Origin: Nitrospiria bacterium
GTDB taxonomy: Bacteria; Nitrospirota; Nitrospiria; JACQBZ01
DNA length: 64,000 nt
NCBI GenBank assembly: GCA_035517655.1
Contig: DATIYJ010000008.1
Coordinates: forward strand, 1 to 64,000
Direction of reading: 5' to 3'
Positions 46,687-56,919 of the stretch are shown piece after piece. Each line of letters begins with the position of its first letter. Position 1 is the first letter of the stretch. The position numbers were made by a program, and so were the translations under genes. The notes below the pieces were generated by a model that was not told the DNA's origin, made no database searches, and saw only the letters and a program-made list of their open reading frames with translations.

Positions 46687-48267
46687 ATGACGACGGATCA
46701 TCAGGATCGGGTTCGTTTCTGGACGCGCCGATTTGCGATCCCGATCGGATCGGCCGTGATCGCCGGCCTGTTGATGATCGGGGCCTTCCTGCATTTGTTT
46801 CATCGCATACCCGTGCCGCAATTTCCGGCCGCCGGTTTCAACCTTCAAGCCGCCGGGCTTGGAAATCGGAGCTACCTTTTTCTGACGCGGCGCGACCCGT
46901 CCGCCGCCCCGTCCCAGGAGAGCTGGTGGATGAAGACGGTGGAAGACGATCGGATGCAAGGCGAATCGGAGGTCAAACCGTTTCAATCCCTCGTGGCTTT
47001 CTCCGACAAACTCTGGTTCTTCAGTCCGGGAATGTACCGGGTCTTCGACGGGAAAGAGTGGCAGCGGTTCGACGCCCCGTGGGTCGGCGATGACCCCATC
47101 GTCACCGCGGGACCGGAACGGCTTTTGCTCCTCAGCCGCATCGGGACGGATTTTTCCATGACGTCCTATGCCCATGACGTCTGGGAAAGGCCTGTGCCGG
47201 TCGGGATCGATCCGAACGATCGGAACCTGCTCTGTTCGGAACGGTGTTTCTCGCGCTTGGTCATCTTCAAAGACAAGGTCTATTACCTCTGGCTGAAAAG
47301 CGGGACCCTCTATTGGTTGACGTGGGACGGCGGAGCATCGGGCCGCGTGGAGTCGCTGGAGCAGACGTTTGGAAAACTGATCCGCTTCGAGGTCCTGTCG
47401 GCTCCAGATGGAATATTCATATGGTATATTCCGATGTTGGAAACGGATTCCGCTAACGCCGGTCCAACGGTCCCTCCCATCGGCTTGAACGTTTGGGATG
47501 GCAACGGGTGGCACGGCGCGAACCATCTCGGGCGGTCTACCCCCGGTCAGCTTCTGGAGATTTCGGCCTTCCTGGCTCACGGCGAACCGCATCTCGTGGT
47601 CAATACCGGAATACAAATCGAGGATATGATGTGGGAGGGAGGGCGGCCGGGACGAACCGCTATTCTGATGGGAGGCGACCTGGGGCCGACCGTTCTCCGT
47701 TATCAGGGAAAGGTTTTGTTTCTGTTCCTCTTCCTAATGAGTCTTGCCACGGCCGGGCTGGCTTTCGCGCTGAGTCGGTGGAAGCCGGTTTCGGTGAATT
47801 CAGGTCCCTCCTACGCATCGGTGGGGCGGAGGTTGGTGGCGAAGGCCATCGATACCGCCATGGTGATTATTCCCGTCGGGATCTTGGTCGGAACTCGCCT
47901 GGATCCGGACCGTTTTCTTTCGCCGACCTCGTTCAAGCATTGGCTGTCGGCCGGCGCGACGGCGTGGATCATCGCTTCGCTCTTGCTTTTTACCTACCAT
48001 GCCGTGGCCGAAGGTTTCTGGGGGCAGACCTTTGGCAAACGACTCTGCGGGATCGCGGTGACGGGTCAGAATCTGAAACCGTGCACGATTTTGCAGTCCG
48101 CCGTCCGCAACTTCCTGCGTTTGGCGGACAGCGTTTGCTTCTACTGGGTGGGGCTGATCAGCATTGCCGCCACCGACCGTTGGCAGCGCTTGGGAGACCT
48201 GGCTGGTCGGACCATTGTCGTGCGAACAAAACATAAACCGGACGTTACGGAAGCAGGCGCTCAATGA
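46687..48267 (+). CDS. membrane protein with C-terminal RDD domain
   Basis: About 526 residues. The first transmembrane segment (about 15-38) is followed by a soluble region of some 310 residues rich in beta strands (e.g. LVAFSDKLWFFSPGMYRVFD, VYYLWLKSGTLYWLTWDGG) that looks like an extracytoplasmic propeller. Another transmembrane segment follows, then an RDD domain (about 375-515): YASVGRRLVAKAIDTAMV with the Arg and Asp, and GFWGQTFGKRLCGIAV. RDD proteins are poorly known; some are Na+/H+ antiporters. The frame extends upstream to 46561 but the promoter and ATG at 46687 decide the start. Confidence 0.75.
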   Translation: MTTDHQDRVRFWTRRFAIPIGSAVIAGLLMIGAFLHLFHRIPVPQFPAAGFNLQAAGLGNRSYLFLTRRDPSAAPSQESWWMKTVEDDRMQGESEVKPFQSLVAFSDKLWFFSPGMYRVFDGKEWQRFDAPWVGDDPIVTAGPERLLLLSRIGTDFSMTSYAHDVWERPVPVGIDPNDRNLLCSERCFSRLVIFKDKVYYLWLKSGTLYWLTWDGGASGRVESLEQTFGKLIRFEVLSAPDGIFIWYIPMLETDSANAGPTVPPIGLNVWDGNGWHGANHLGRSTPGQLLEISAFLAHGEPHLVVNTGIQIEDMMWEGGRPGRTAILMGGDLGPTVLRYQGKVLFLFLFLMSLATAGLAFALSRWKPVSVNSGPSYASVGRRLVAKAIDTAMVIIPVGILVGTRLDPDRFLSPTSFKHWLSAGATAWIIASLLLFTYHAVAEGFWGQTFGKRLCGIAVTGQNLKPCTILQSAVRNFLRLADSVCFYWVGLISIAATDRWQRLGDLAGRTIVVRTKHKPDVTEAGAQ

Positions 48268-48303
48268 ATGGGTCCTGCGGTACGTCCGCTTGCAGGAGGA
48301 ATG

Positions 48304-49836
48304 ATGATCGCCAAAATACGGAGCAGCGCCGTCATCGGTCTGGATGCCCTTCTCGTGGATGTGGAATTGGACGTGGCCATGGGTCTTCCGATGTTCACAA
48401 TCGTAGGACTGCCGGATGCCGCCATTAAAGAAAGCAAGGATCGCGTCCGGGCCGCGCTCAAGAACACCGGATTTAATTTTCCCGTGAAAAAAATCACGGT
48501 CAACCTGGCTCCGGCCGATGTCAAGAAAGAGGGCTCGGCTTTTGACCTGCCGATGGCTCTTGGAGTTTTGGCGGCCGAGGGAATCCTGGAACCGGAGTCG
48601 GTCAAGAACTATCTCGTGGTTGGGGAGCTGTCGCTCGACGGGCGGATCAAATCGATTCGGGGCGCCCTGTCGATCGCGGTTGCCGTAAAAGGAGCCGGGC
48701 TGAGGGAGATGATTCTTCCGGCTGAGAATGCGAACGAGGCGGCCGTGGTGGAGGGCGTCCATGTTTACGGCGTGGAGACGTTGCCTCAGGTGGTTGAGTT
48801 TTTAAACCGGAATCAATCCATCATTCCGGTCGCGGTTAACCTTCGGGAGATTTTTTCGGAGAACGCCGTATACAGCGATGATTTCATGGATGTGAAGGGA
48901 CAGGAGCATGCCAAGCGCGCCATCGAGGTGGCCGCCGCGGGCGGCCATAACCTCCTAATGATCGGCCCGCCCGGCTCCGGGAAGACGATGCTCGCGAAGC
49001 GTCTCCCGTCGATCCTGCCCGCGATGAGTTTCGACGAGGCCATCGAAACGACCAAGGTCCATTCCATCGCCGGCCTTCTTCCTGAACGACAACCCCTGCT
49101 GGCGGCCCGTCCGTTCCGCTCTCCCCACCATACTATCTCGGACGCCGGGTTGATCGGGGGCGGCCATGTGCCGAAGCCGGGCGAGGTCAGCCTGGCCCAC
49201 AACGGCGTGCTCTTCTTGGATGAATTGCCGGAGTTCCGGAGAAACGTCCTGGAAGTTTTGCGTCAGCCGATCGAGGACGGACGCGTCACGATCTCGCGTG
49301 CGACCGCCTCCTTATCGTACCCCGCCCAGTTTATGCTGATCGCCGCGATGAATCCCTGCCAGTGCGGTTTCTTTACCGATCCGGCTCATGCCTGTGTTTG
49401 TACCCCGCTGCAGATCCAGCGCTATCGCGCCAAGGTCTCCGGCCCCCTGCTCGACCGCATCGATATCCACGTGGAAGTGCCGGCGGTTCCCTTCCGGGAT
49501 CTGTCGGCGGAGCGTGTGAGGGAGGATTCGACCACGATCCGCAAACGTGTCAGCCAGGCGCGCCGATTACAGCAGGAGCGGTATCAGAACGACGGAATAT
49601 ATTGTAACGCGCAGCTGCGGCCCCGGCAACTCAAGAAGTATTGTGTACTTGATGAAGCCGGACGGAAACTGATCGAGCTGGCCATGAACAAACTGGGACT
49701 GTCGGCCCGGGCCTACAATCGGATCTTGAAGGTCGCTCGGACGATCGCCGATTTGGAGGTCAAGGAACGGATCGAACCGCCGCACGTCTCAGAGGCGATC
49801 CAGTACCGCACCCTCGACCGCAGGGGCATTGCGTAA
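48304..49836 (+). CDS. comM: YifB/ComM-family Mg-chelatase-like AAA+ ATPase
   Basis: A 510-residue ATPase: an N-terminal lon-like S5-fold domain ([20 protein letters not shown]), an AAA+ core with Walker [15 protein letters not shown] and Walker [12 protein letters not shown], the [12 protein letters not shown] zinc-like cysteine block, and the C-terminal Mg-chelatase domain. Members are hexameric helicases that help branch migration during natural transformation. AGGAGG lies 4 bases before the ATG at 48304; the family N-terminus (M-x-AK) supports this start over the upstream ATG at 48268. Confidence 0.93.
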   Translation: MIAKIRSSAVIGLDALLVDVELDVAMGLPMFTIVGLPDAAIKESKDRVRAALKNTGFNFPVKKITVNLAPADVKKEGSAFDLPMALGVLAAEGILEPESVKNYLVVGELSLDGRIKSIRGALSIAVAVKGAGLREMILPAENANEAAVVEGVHVYGVETLPQVVEFLNRNQSIIPVAVNLREIFSENAVYSDDFMDVKGQEHAKRAIEVAAAGGHNLLMIGPPGSGKTMLAKRLPSILPAMSFDEAIETTKVHSIAGLLPERQPLLAARPFRSPHHTISDAGLIGGGHVPKPGEVSLAHNGVLFLDELPEFRRNVLEVLRQPIEDGRVTISRATASLSYPAQFMLIAAMNPCQCGFFTDPAHACVCTPLQIQRYRAKVSGPLLDRIDIHVEVPAVPFRDLSAERVREDSTTIRKRVSQARRLQQERYQNDGIYCNAQLRPRQLKKYCVLDEAGRKLIELAMNKLGLSARAYNRILKVARTIADLEVKERIEPPHVSEAIQYRTLDRRGIA

Positions 49837-49867
49837 TGAGGGGTTTCCGCTAGGGGAAAGGCTGGGC

Positions 49868-50188
49868 ATGAAAAATCGACGACAGAATCCGCGGCTGACC
49901 ATTATGGGGATGGTCCGGGTCCGGTTGCCGGGCGATTCAAAAGCCGTGGAAGCCTATCTGGCCAATATCAGCCGGGGGGGCATCGGGATCTATCTTCATA
50001 AAAAGACCCGAGTCGGAGAGAAACTCCGGATTGCGGTTCCATCGAAAGACAAAGATGACCAGGAAGAGGAATTCGGTGCCGAGGTGGCCTGGATCTCCCG
50101 TGCCGGAGAACTTTACATGGTGGGTGTCCGGTTTGAGAGCATGACCAAAGATAAATATCACGCCGTTCTGACAAGCCTCTTTTCATAA
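49868..50188 (+). CDS. PilZ-domain protein (first of a tandem pair)
   Basis: 106 residues made of one PilZ domain. RRQNPR supplies the RxxxR c-di-GMP motif, and ANISRGGIGIY the NxSxxG motif; both look functional. The ATG at 49868 follows AGGGGAAAGG. It begins 31 bases after the YifB gene and is followed by a paralogue. Confidence 0.85.
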   Translation: MKNRRQNPRLTIMGMVRVRLPGDSKAVEAYLANISRGGIGIYLHKKTRVGEKLRIAVPSKDKDDQEEEFGAEVAWISRAGELYMVGVRFESMTKDKYHAVLTSLFS

Positions 50189-50248
50189 AATCGTGCGGAT
50201 GTCGGAGGCGCGGCCTGTTAAGTGCCTCTGAAACGATCAGGGGACGAC

Positions 50249-50632
50249 ATGGATAACTCCCTTCTGAACAATACGCACAACGCCAAAATATCCCAGCGAC
50301 GGCAACATCTGCGCCTGACCGCAATGGGCGTGGTGACGTTGACCGTGCAGGGCGAAGAGCCGCAGGAAGCCTATCTTGCCAGCATCGGCCGCGGAGGGTT
50401 CGGCGTCTATCTGCACCGTCCGGTTAAGGTTAAACAACTTGTGGTCATGACACTCAAACTGATCGAAGGAGACCAGGACGGACAGGAATTGAAGGTCGCG
50501 GCGCGCATTCGGTGGGCCAAGTCGGCGGGCCAGCTTTATATGGTCGGGCTCCAGTTTGAACCGATGTCGGATCAACGCTACAGCCAGCTATTGAGGCATC
50601 TCAATGTCATGGAGGAATTACAATTGCCATAG
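50249..50632 (+). CDS. PilZ-domain protein (second of a tandem pair)
   Basis: 127 residues, homologous over its length to the previous protein (shared SAGQLYMVGLQFE / RAGELYMVGVRFE). RRQHLR keeps RxxxR, but the second motif reads ASIGRGGFGVY, with Gly in place of Ser, so c-di-GMP affinity may differ. AGGGG stands 5 bases before the ATG. The pair probably arose by duplication. Confidence 0.83.
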   Translation: MDNSLLNNTHNAKISQRRQHLRLTAMGVVTLTVQGEEPQEAYLASIGRGGFGVYLHRPVKVKQLVVMTLKLIEGDQDGQELKVAARIRWAKSAGQLYMVGLQFEPMSDQRYSQLLRHLNVMEELQLP

Positions 50633-50650
50633 CCGGTCTCTAAGCAAGCG

Positions 50651-50674
50651 GCGCCCGGTCTTTGCCGGCGGCGC
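50651..50674 (+). terminator. weak GC-rich hairpin after the PilZ pair
   Basis: GCGCCCGG and CCGGCGGCGC can pair with a two-base bulge around TCTTTG, followed by TGTTTA. It lies 19 bases past the PilZ stop; the T-run is poor, so termination is uncertain. Confidence 0.3.
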
Positions 50675-50730
50675 TGTTTAGAATCATCCCATCCGTTTCC
50701 ATGCGACGTCCAAAACGTTGTATGCGTTCC

Positions 50731-50760
50731 TTGTGTTCGGAATCCGATTCAAAGTATAAT
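50731..50760 (+). promoter_or_regulatory. promoter of the PBP1A gene
   Basis: TTGTGT (50731-50736), 18-base spacer, perfect TATAAT (50755-50760). The leader to the GTG at 50807 is about 40 bases and contains GGAG. Confidence 0.55.
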
Positions 50761-50806
50761 GGAGTGTTTTCAGAGTCGACAAAACGCCGTGGATCTGGAG
50801 TGAAAT

Positions 50807-53221
50807 GTGCCGTACGAAGGCAAACACGAAAAAGACAAGATCTTTCCAGCGATCGAGTATGAAGGACCGTCGAAGCCAAAGTGGTCCTGGAAGATCAGGC
50901 TGCTGATTATCGCGGTCGCCCTGGCGATTCTCGGGGCGGGCGGTCTGGGCGGGATCCTTTGGTATTTTTCGAGGGATCTTCCGTCCATCGAAACCCTGCG
51001 CGAGTACCAGCCGAGCCTCGTGACCAAGGTTTATGGAGAGGATCGCCAGCTCATCGGGCAGTTTTATATCGAGCGACGCGTCGTCGTTTCGTTCAGCCAG
51101 ATGCCGCCGGATCTTCTCCACGCGATTATCGCGGTGGAGGATTCGCGTTTTTATGAACACAAGGGCATCGACCCGCTGGGCATTCTTCGCGCTCTATTGA
51201 CCAACATTGAGACCCTCCGCCTCCGTCAGGGGGCCAGCACGATCACACAACAACTGGCTCGTTCGCTCTTCCTGTCGTCCGAGAAAAGCCTCAAGCGAAA
51301 GATCAAAGAGGCGCTGCTGGCCTGGAAAATGGAGAAGGTCCTGACCAAGGACGAAATCTTGGAGTTGTATCTGAACCAGATCTATTTCGGGCACGGCGCC
51401 TACGGGGTCCAGTCCGCGGCCCGGACCTATTTTGGCAAGAACGTGGAACAGCTCAACCTGGCCGAGGTGGCCTTCCTGGCCGGCCTGCCGCGCGCTCCGA
51501 CGGAATACTCTCCCTACATCAATCCCGAACGCGCCAAACAACGTCAGGGCGTCGTCCTGCGCCGTATGGTGGAGGAGGGTTTCATTACCGAAGATCAATT
51601 CCGCCGTGTCTACCGACAAGACCTCTATTTTCACAAACTCGAAAAAGAAGAAGAGGTCGCACCCTACTTTATGGAATACCTTCGCCAGAATCTGAGCGCG
51701 ACGTACGGTGAGAACATGGTCTATAAAGGAGGTCTCAGTGTTTATACCACATTGAACCTCGTGCTCCAGAAAGCGGCCACGCAGGCCCTCCAGGAAGGCC
51801 TCCGCGACTTGGATAAACGCCAGGGCTATCGCGGCCCGATTGCGCACAAGAGTCCCAAGGAACTGGCTCAGGATCTCGAAACCGGCGCCGGAATCATGGG
51901 AATGGCCGTGGTCAATGAAGGGGACGTGATCGACGGGGTGGTCACGGCCGTGGACGAGCAAGGAGCCACCGTCGTTGCGGCCGGCCGGACCGGCCGGATT
52001 TCCCCCGACGGCATGGCTTGGGCCAAGAAGAGGCTGAAGGGGCCGGACCTCCTCAAAGATGTCGAGACGAACCCCAACGCCAAGCCGTCCGGTATCCTAC
52101 ATGTCGGCGATGTGATCCGCGTCAAGATTCGAAGGCTCGATGCCCGCGCCAAAACGGCCGTCTTCAGCCTAGATCAAGATCCGGTGGTGGAAGGCGCGTT
52201 GATCGCTCTGGATCCGAGAACGGGCGCGATCAAGGCCATGGTCGGAGGGTACGATTTTAAGCGGAGCGAGTTTAACCGGGCCCTCTCGGCCCGTCGCCAG
52301 CCGGGCTCGGCTTTCAAGCCGATCATCTACGCCACGGCGATCGAGCGCGGGTTCACACCGGCCACGATCATGGTGGACTCGCCGGTCGTGTTTGTCGATG
52401 AGGAACAGCAGAAGGTCTGGCGTCCGGAGAATTACGAATCCCGGTTTTATGGCCCCATCAGCCTGCGGGAAGCCCTGGCCCATTCGAGGAATTTGGCGAC
52501 CGTGAAATTGCTGGACCGCGTGGGCATCAAAAATGTGGTGGAATTCGCCAAGCGCGTGGGCATCACCAGTCCGCTGACGCCGGATCTGTCGATGGCGCTC
52601 GGTTCATCGAGCATGACCCTGATCGAACTTGCCTCGGCCTACGGTGTTTTCGCCAATGAAGGGGTTTACGTGGAACCGATGGCGGTTCTGTCCGTTGTGG
52701 ATTCGTCCGGCCGAATTCTGGAAGAGCACGAGCCGGTGGCGAACGAGGTGATTGCAAAGGAAACCGCGTATGTGATCACCAACATGATGGAGGATGTGAT
52801 TCAGAAGGGGACGGGATGGCGAGCCAAAGTGCTGGGTCGTCCCCTGGCCGGAAAGACGGGAACGACGAACGATTTCACGGATGCCTGGTTCGTCGGATTT
52901 GCCCCGAATCTTGTGGCGGGTGTCTGGGTGGGGTTCGACGATGTCCGATCGTTGGGCGATCGTGAGGCCGGCGCTTCGGCGGCGCTGCCGGTCTGGATCA
53001 ATTTCATGCGGGCGGCGTTCGACGTGATACCTGAAATGACCTTTCCGATTCCGGAAAATGTGGTGTTCGCCAAGATCGATCCGCAGACGGGTCTGCTCGC
53101 CCCGGAAGGGGCCGATGACGGTGTGATCGAGATCTTTGTGAAGGGCACCGAGCCCACGAAAGTGTCGCATCCTCAGCCCAAGCCCGCCGAGTTTTTTCGA
53201 ATTGATGCGGGTAATGGGTAG
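50807..53221 (+). CDS. mrcA: penicillin-binding protein 1A (bifunctional)
   Basis: 804 residues. An N-terminal transmembrane anchor (about 30-53) precedes the GT51 glycosyltransferase, with catalytic Glu111 in VEDSRFYEHKG, GASTITQQLARSLFL and EKVLTKDEILELYLNQIYFG. A PBP1A-type OB insertion (about 375-455) comes before the transpeptidase: Ser501-x-x-Lys504 in PGSAFKP, SRN in LAHSRNLATVK, and KTG in GKTGTTND. It polymerises and cross-links peptidoglycan at the inner membrane. GTG start with GGAG upstream and its own promoter. Confidence 0.95.
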   Translation: MPYEGKHEKDKIFPAIEYEGPSKPKWSWKIRLLIIAVALAILGAGGLGGILWYFSRDLPSIETLREYQPSLVTKVYGEDRQLIGQFYIERRVVVSFSQMPPDLLHAIIAVEDSRFYEHKGIDPLGILRALLTNIETLRLRQGASTITQQLARSLFLSSEKSLKRKIKEALLAWKMEKVLTKDEILELYLNQIYFGHGAYGVQSAARTYFGKNVEQLNLAEVAFLAGLPRAPTEYSPYINPERAKQRQGVVLRRMVEEGFITEDQFRRVYRQDLYFHKLEKEEEVAPYFMEYLRQNLSATYGENMVYKGGLSVYTTLNLVLQKAATQALQEGLRDLDKRQGYRGPIAHKSPKELAQDLETGAGIMGMAVVNEGDVIDGVVTAVDEQGATVVAAGRTGRISPDGMAWAKKRLKGPDLLKDVETNPNAKPSGILHVGDVIRVKIRRLDARAKTAVFSLDQDPVVEGALIALDPRTGAIKAMVGGYDFKRSEFNRALSARRQPGSAFKPIIYATAIERGFTPATIMVDSPVVFVDEEQQKVWRPENYESRFYGPISLREALAHSRNLATVKLLDRVGIKNVVEFAKRVGITSPLTPDLSMALGSSSMTLIELASAYGVFANEGVYVEPMAVLSVVDSSGRILEEHEPVANEVIAKETAYVITNMMEDVIQKGTGWRAKVLGRPLAGKTGTTNDFTDAWFVGFAPNLVAGVWVGFDDVRSLGDREAGASAALPVWINFMRAAFDVIPEMTFPIPENVVFAKIDPQTGLLAPEGADDGVIEIFVKGTEPTKVSHPQPKPAEFFRIDAGNG

Positions 53222-53242
53222 ATCAGGGGCGTATCGGGGCAG

Positions 53243-53272
53243 TTGACTTTTAAGGGCGATTTCACCTACTAT
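53243..53272 (+). promoter_or_regulatory. promoter of the gap-pgk-tpiA-secG operon
   Basis: TTGACT (53243-53248), 18-base spacer, TACTAT (53267-53272). Transcription would start near 53279, about 60 bases before the gap ATG. Confidence 0.6.
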
Positions 53273-53334
53273 AAAAAGCTATTTTTAACAGGATGCGGAT
53301 TTCCACATCCGTCGTTGAATGCCCGTGAGGATGA

Positions 53335-54342
<1,008 letters not shown>

Positions 54343-54436
54343 CGCGCATACGACGTCGTCCATGAGCGGCCCAGTCCGATTGCATTGACTGCGTTCCCGT
54401 CATGAATCAAAACGATGATCGTAGACAGAGGACCCC

Positions 54437-55651
54437 ATGAATATGCACAAAGTGACCATTGAAGATCTGAAGATCAAGAAAAAACGCGTGATCGTCCGGG
54501 TGGATTTCAACGTGCCTTTGGACGAGCACCTCAACATTACGGACGACACCCGCATCCGATCGGCGCTGCCTACGATCAATTACGCCATCGACGAAGGGGC
54601 GAAAGTCATCCTTTGCTCCCATTTGGGAAGACCCAACGGGAAGATCGATCCCCGGCTGAGCCTTGCGCCTGTCGTGAAGCGTCTCCAGCGATTGCTGGGG
54701 AAAGAGGTGGCCTTTGCCCCGGATTGCATCGGTCCGCAGGTCGAGAAGATGGTCAACCAAATGAAGTCGGGAGACGTCCTCCTCTTGGAGAATCTCCGTT
54801 TCCATCCCGGAGAACAGAAAAACGATGAAGCCTTTTCAAAGGCGCTGGCCCGTTTGGCCGATGTGTATGTCAACGATGCCTTCGGGACCGCCCACCGAAA
54901 CCACGCCTCCGTGACCGGAGTCTCAAAATTCGTTCCCCAATCCGCGGCCGGCTTTCTGATGAAGAAAGAGATCGATTATCTGGAGGGGGCCATGGCGAAT
55001 CCCGCCCGCCCGTTTGCGGCGATTCTCGGCGGGGCCAAGGTGTCGGGAAAACTGGGCGTCGTCGAGAACCTGGGGAAAAAAGTGGACAAGGTGATCATCG
55101 GCGGGGGAATGGCCTTCACGTTTTACAAAGCCCTGGGTTATGAAGTCGGGAACTCCCTGGTCGAGGACGGCATGCTTCAGATGGCGATGGATATCCGAAA
55201 CCACGCGCGGGCCCGCGGGGTGAAGTTCTACCTCCCGGTCGACTGCGTCGTGGCGCAGAGCCGGGACCCCAGCGCGGAAACGAAGATCGTCCCGATGCAG
55301 GAAATCCCCAAGGACTGGATGGCGCTGGACATCGGTCCGGCTTCCGTAAAATTATTCACGGAAGCCTTGGCCAATGCGAAAACGATTCTTTGGAACGGCC
55401 CGATGGGGCTCTTTGAGATGGATGCGTACTCCCGTGGAACGTTCGCCGTAGCGCACGCGGTGGCCAATGCGTATGCCCTGACGATCGTGGGCGGGGCGGA
55501 TACGGCGCTGGCCGTTCATCGTGCGGGCGAGTCAGAAAACATGTCGTTTATCTCCACCGGCGGCGGCGCGGCGCTGCAGCTGCTGGAGGGCAAAGAACTT
55601 CCCGGGCTGGCCGTTTTGCCCGGCCGCGCCGAGCAACTCCAGCGGGTGTGA
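54437..55651 (+). CDS. pgk: phosphoglycerate kinase
   Basis: 404 residues. RVDFNVPLD at the N-terminus, CSHLGRPNGK, NDAFGTAHRNHASV, FAAILGGAKVSGKLGV, GGGMAFTF and the nucleotide-binding FISTGGGAALQLLEGKELPG all match the family. It transfers phosphate between 1,3-bisphosphoglycerate and ADP. GAGGA precedes the ATG. Its stop overlaps the GTG of tpiA. Confidence 0.97.
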   Translation: MNMHKVTIEDLKIKKKRVIVRVDFNVPLDEHLNITDDTRIRSALPTINYAIDEGAKVILCSHLGRPNGKIDPRLSLAPVVKRLQRLLGKEVAFAPDCIGPQVEKMVNQMKSGDVLLLENLRFHPGEQKNDEAFSKALARLADVYVNDAFGTAHRNHASVTGVSKFVPQSAAGFLMKKEIDYLEGAMANPARPFAAILGGAKVSGKLGVVENLGKKVDKVIIGGGMAFTFYKALGYEVGNSLVEDGMLQMAMDIRNHARARGVKFYLPVDCVVAQSRDPSAETKIVPMQEIPKDWMALDIGPASVKLFTEALANAKTILWNGPMGLFEMDAYSRGTFAVAHAVANAYALTIVGGADTALAVHRAGESENMSFISTGGGAALQLLEGKELPGLAVLPGRAEQLQRV

Positions 55652-56457
55652 CCGTCAAGACGACATCCTTTCGAAGACGGCCGATCGCGATCGGGAATTG
55701 GAAGATGCAGATGTCCCTGACCGAATCGACGGCGGTCGCGCGGCAACTGGTCAAGCAGTTAGGCGATAGACGGAATGTCGAGATTGTGATCGCGCCGAGT
55801 TACACGGCCCTTCAAGCCGTCGGCGAGGTTCTAACAGGGACCGACCTTCTGTTGGCGGCGCAGAACGTTCACTGGGATGACCGGGGGGCCTACACCGGTG
55901 AAGTTTCGGCGGTCCAGCTCAAAGAGGCCGGTTGCCGATTCGTGTTGATCGGCCATTCCGAACGGCGCACCCTCTTCGGCGAAACCGACGAAATGGTGGG
56001 ACGAAAACGAGTTGCCGCGTTGAAACAGGGATTAAACGCCGTTGTTTGCGTGGGAGAAACGTCGGACCAGCGCCGGGCGGCTCAGACGGCATCCGTTGTG
56101 ACGGCCCAGATCGGGAAGGGCCTTGAGGGTGCGACCGAAGGATCGCTCGATCGGCTGTTGATCGCGTACGAGCCGATCTGGGCGATCGGAACCGGTCAGG
56201 TGGCGACCGTAGTCCAGATTTCGGAAGTCCATGCATTAATCCGTCGAGAACTGGCCAAAATACTCGGGACGGATTCGGCTGAGGCGGTCCGGGTGATTTA
56301 CGGAGGTAGCGTGACGACGGTGAATATCGCGGATCTGGCGATGATCGAACATCTGGACGGTGTGCTGGTCGGCGGGGCGTCGCTGAAGGCGGATGGATTT
56401 GCGGCCATCGTCAAGACACTGGAAAAAATAAAAAGCGAAATCAAAACGGATCGTTAA
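55648..56457 (+). CDS. tpiA: triosephosphate isomerase
   Basis: 269 residues with a slightly extended N-terminus before PIAIGNWKMQ (Asn and Lys of the active site). His103 is in LIGHSERRTLF, the base Glu175 in AYEPIWAIGTG, and VIYGGSV and GVLVGGASL form the phosphate-binding loops. It interconverts the triose phosphates. A GTG start overlaps the pgk stop by four bases (GTGA). Confidence 0.96.
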   Translation: MTVKTTSFRRRPIAIGNWKMQMSLTESTAVARQLVKQLGDRRNVEIVIAPSYTALQAVGEVLTGTDLLLAAQNVHWDDRGAYTGEVSAVQLKEAGCRFVLIGHSERRTLFGETDEMVGRKRVAALKQGLNAVVCVGETSDQRRAAQTASVVTAQIGKGLEGATEGSLDRLLIAYEPIWAIGTGQVATVVQISEVHALIRRELAKILGTDSAEAVRVIYGGSVTTVNIADLAMIEHLDGVLVGGASLKADGFAAIVKTLEKIKSEIKTDR

Positions 56458-56484
56458 ATAATACATTAGGGGGAGAAGAGGAAA

Positions 56485-56919
56485 ATGTATGTTTTGTTAA
56501 TCATCCTGCATGTGATCGTCAGCTTTATTATGGTCAGCGTGATCTTGCTTCAAGCGGGAAAGGGAGCCGAGATCGGCGCCTCATTCGGAGGATCGAGCCA
56601 GACCGTCTTCGGCAGCCGCGGACCGGGCACGTTTTTAAGCAAGCTGACCGTGTCGGCCGCCGTCATCTTTATGCTCACCTCGTTGAGCCTGTCCGTGTTG
56701 TCCAAGGGACGTTTCTTATCCACCAGCGTGTTGGATCTCAAAAAGGCCCCGCCGGCTGCGGAAGCGCCCGCGCCGCCTGCCGCGAACGGGGGAGCCGCTC
56801 CATCGGCAACGGCACCGGCGAATCCGGCGGAAGGACAGTCGACGGCTCCGGTCAACACCCCCGCGGTTCCAGCCACGCCCGCGCCGACGCAGGAAACTCC
56901 GCCCAAAACGGCTCCATGA
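56485..56919 (+). CDS. secG: preprotein translocase subunit SecG
   Basis: 144 residues. Two transmembrane segments (about 1-20 and 50-72) flank the SecG signature LQAGKGAEIGASFGGSSQTVFGSRG. The last 60 residues are an Ala/Pro-rich tail (APAPPAANGGAAPSATAP-type), longer than in E. coli and probably disordered. SecG assists SecYE translocation. GGGAG and AGAGG precede the ATG; its stop overlaps the ATG of the next gene (ATGA). Confidence 0.95.
   Translation: MYVLLIILHVIVSFIMVSVILLQAGKGAEIGASFGGSSQTVFGSRGPGTFLSKLTVSAAVIFMLTSLSLSVLSKGRFLSTSVLDLKKAPPAAEAPAPPAANGGAAPSATAPANPAEGQSTAPVNTPAVPATPAPTQETPPKTAP

Noticed and set aside
45994-47616. A 540-codon open frame on the minus strand
   Set aside because: It lies antisense to the CPBP-like and RDD genes, is rich in Arg, Pro and Gln without any motif, and spans their well-supported promoter. 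It is a by-product of high GC.
47800-48762. A 320-codon open frame on the minus strand
   Set aside because: Antisense to the RDD domain and the start of the YifB gene, both with clear family motifs; the translation has no recognisable domain.
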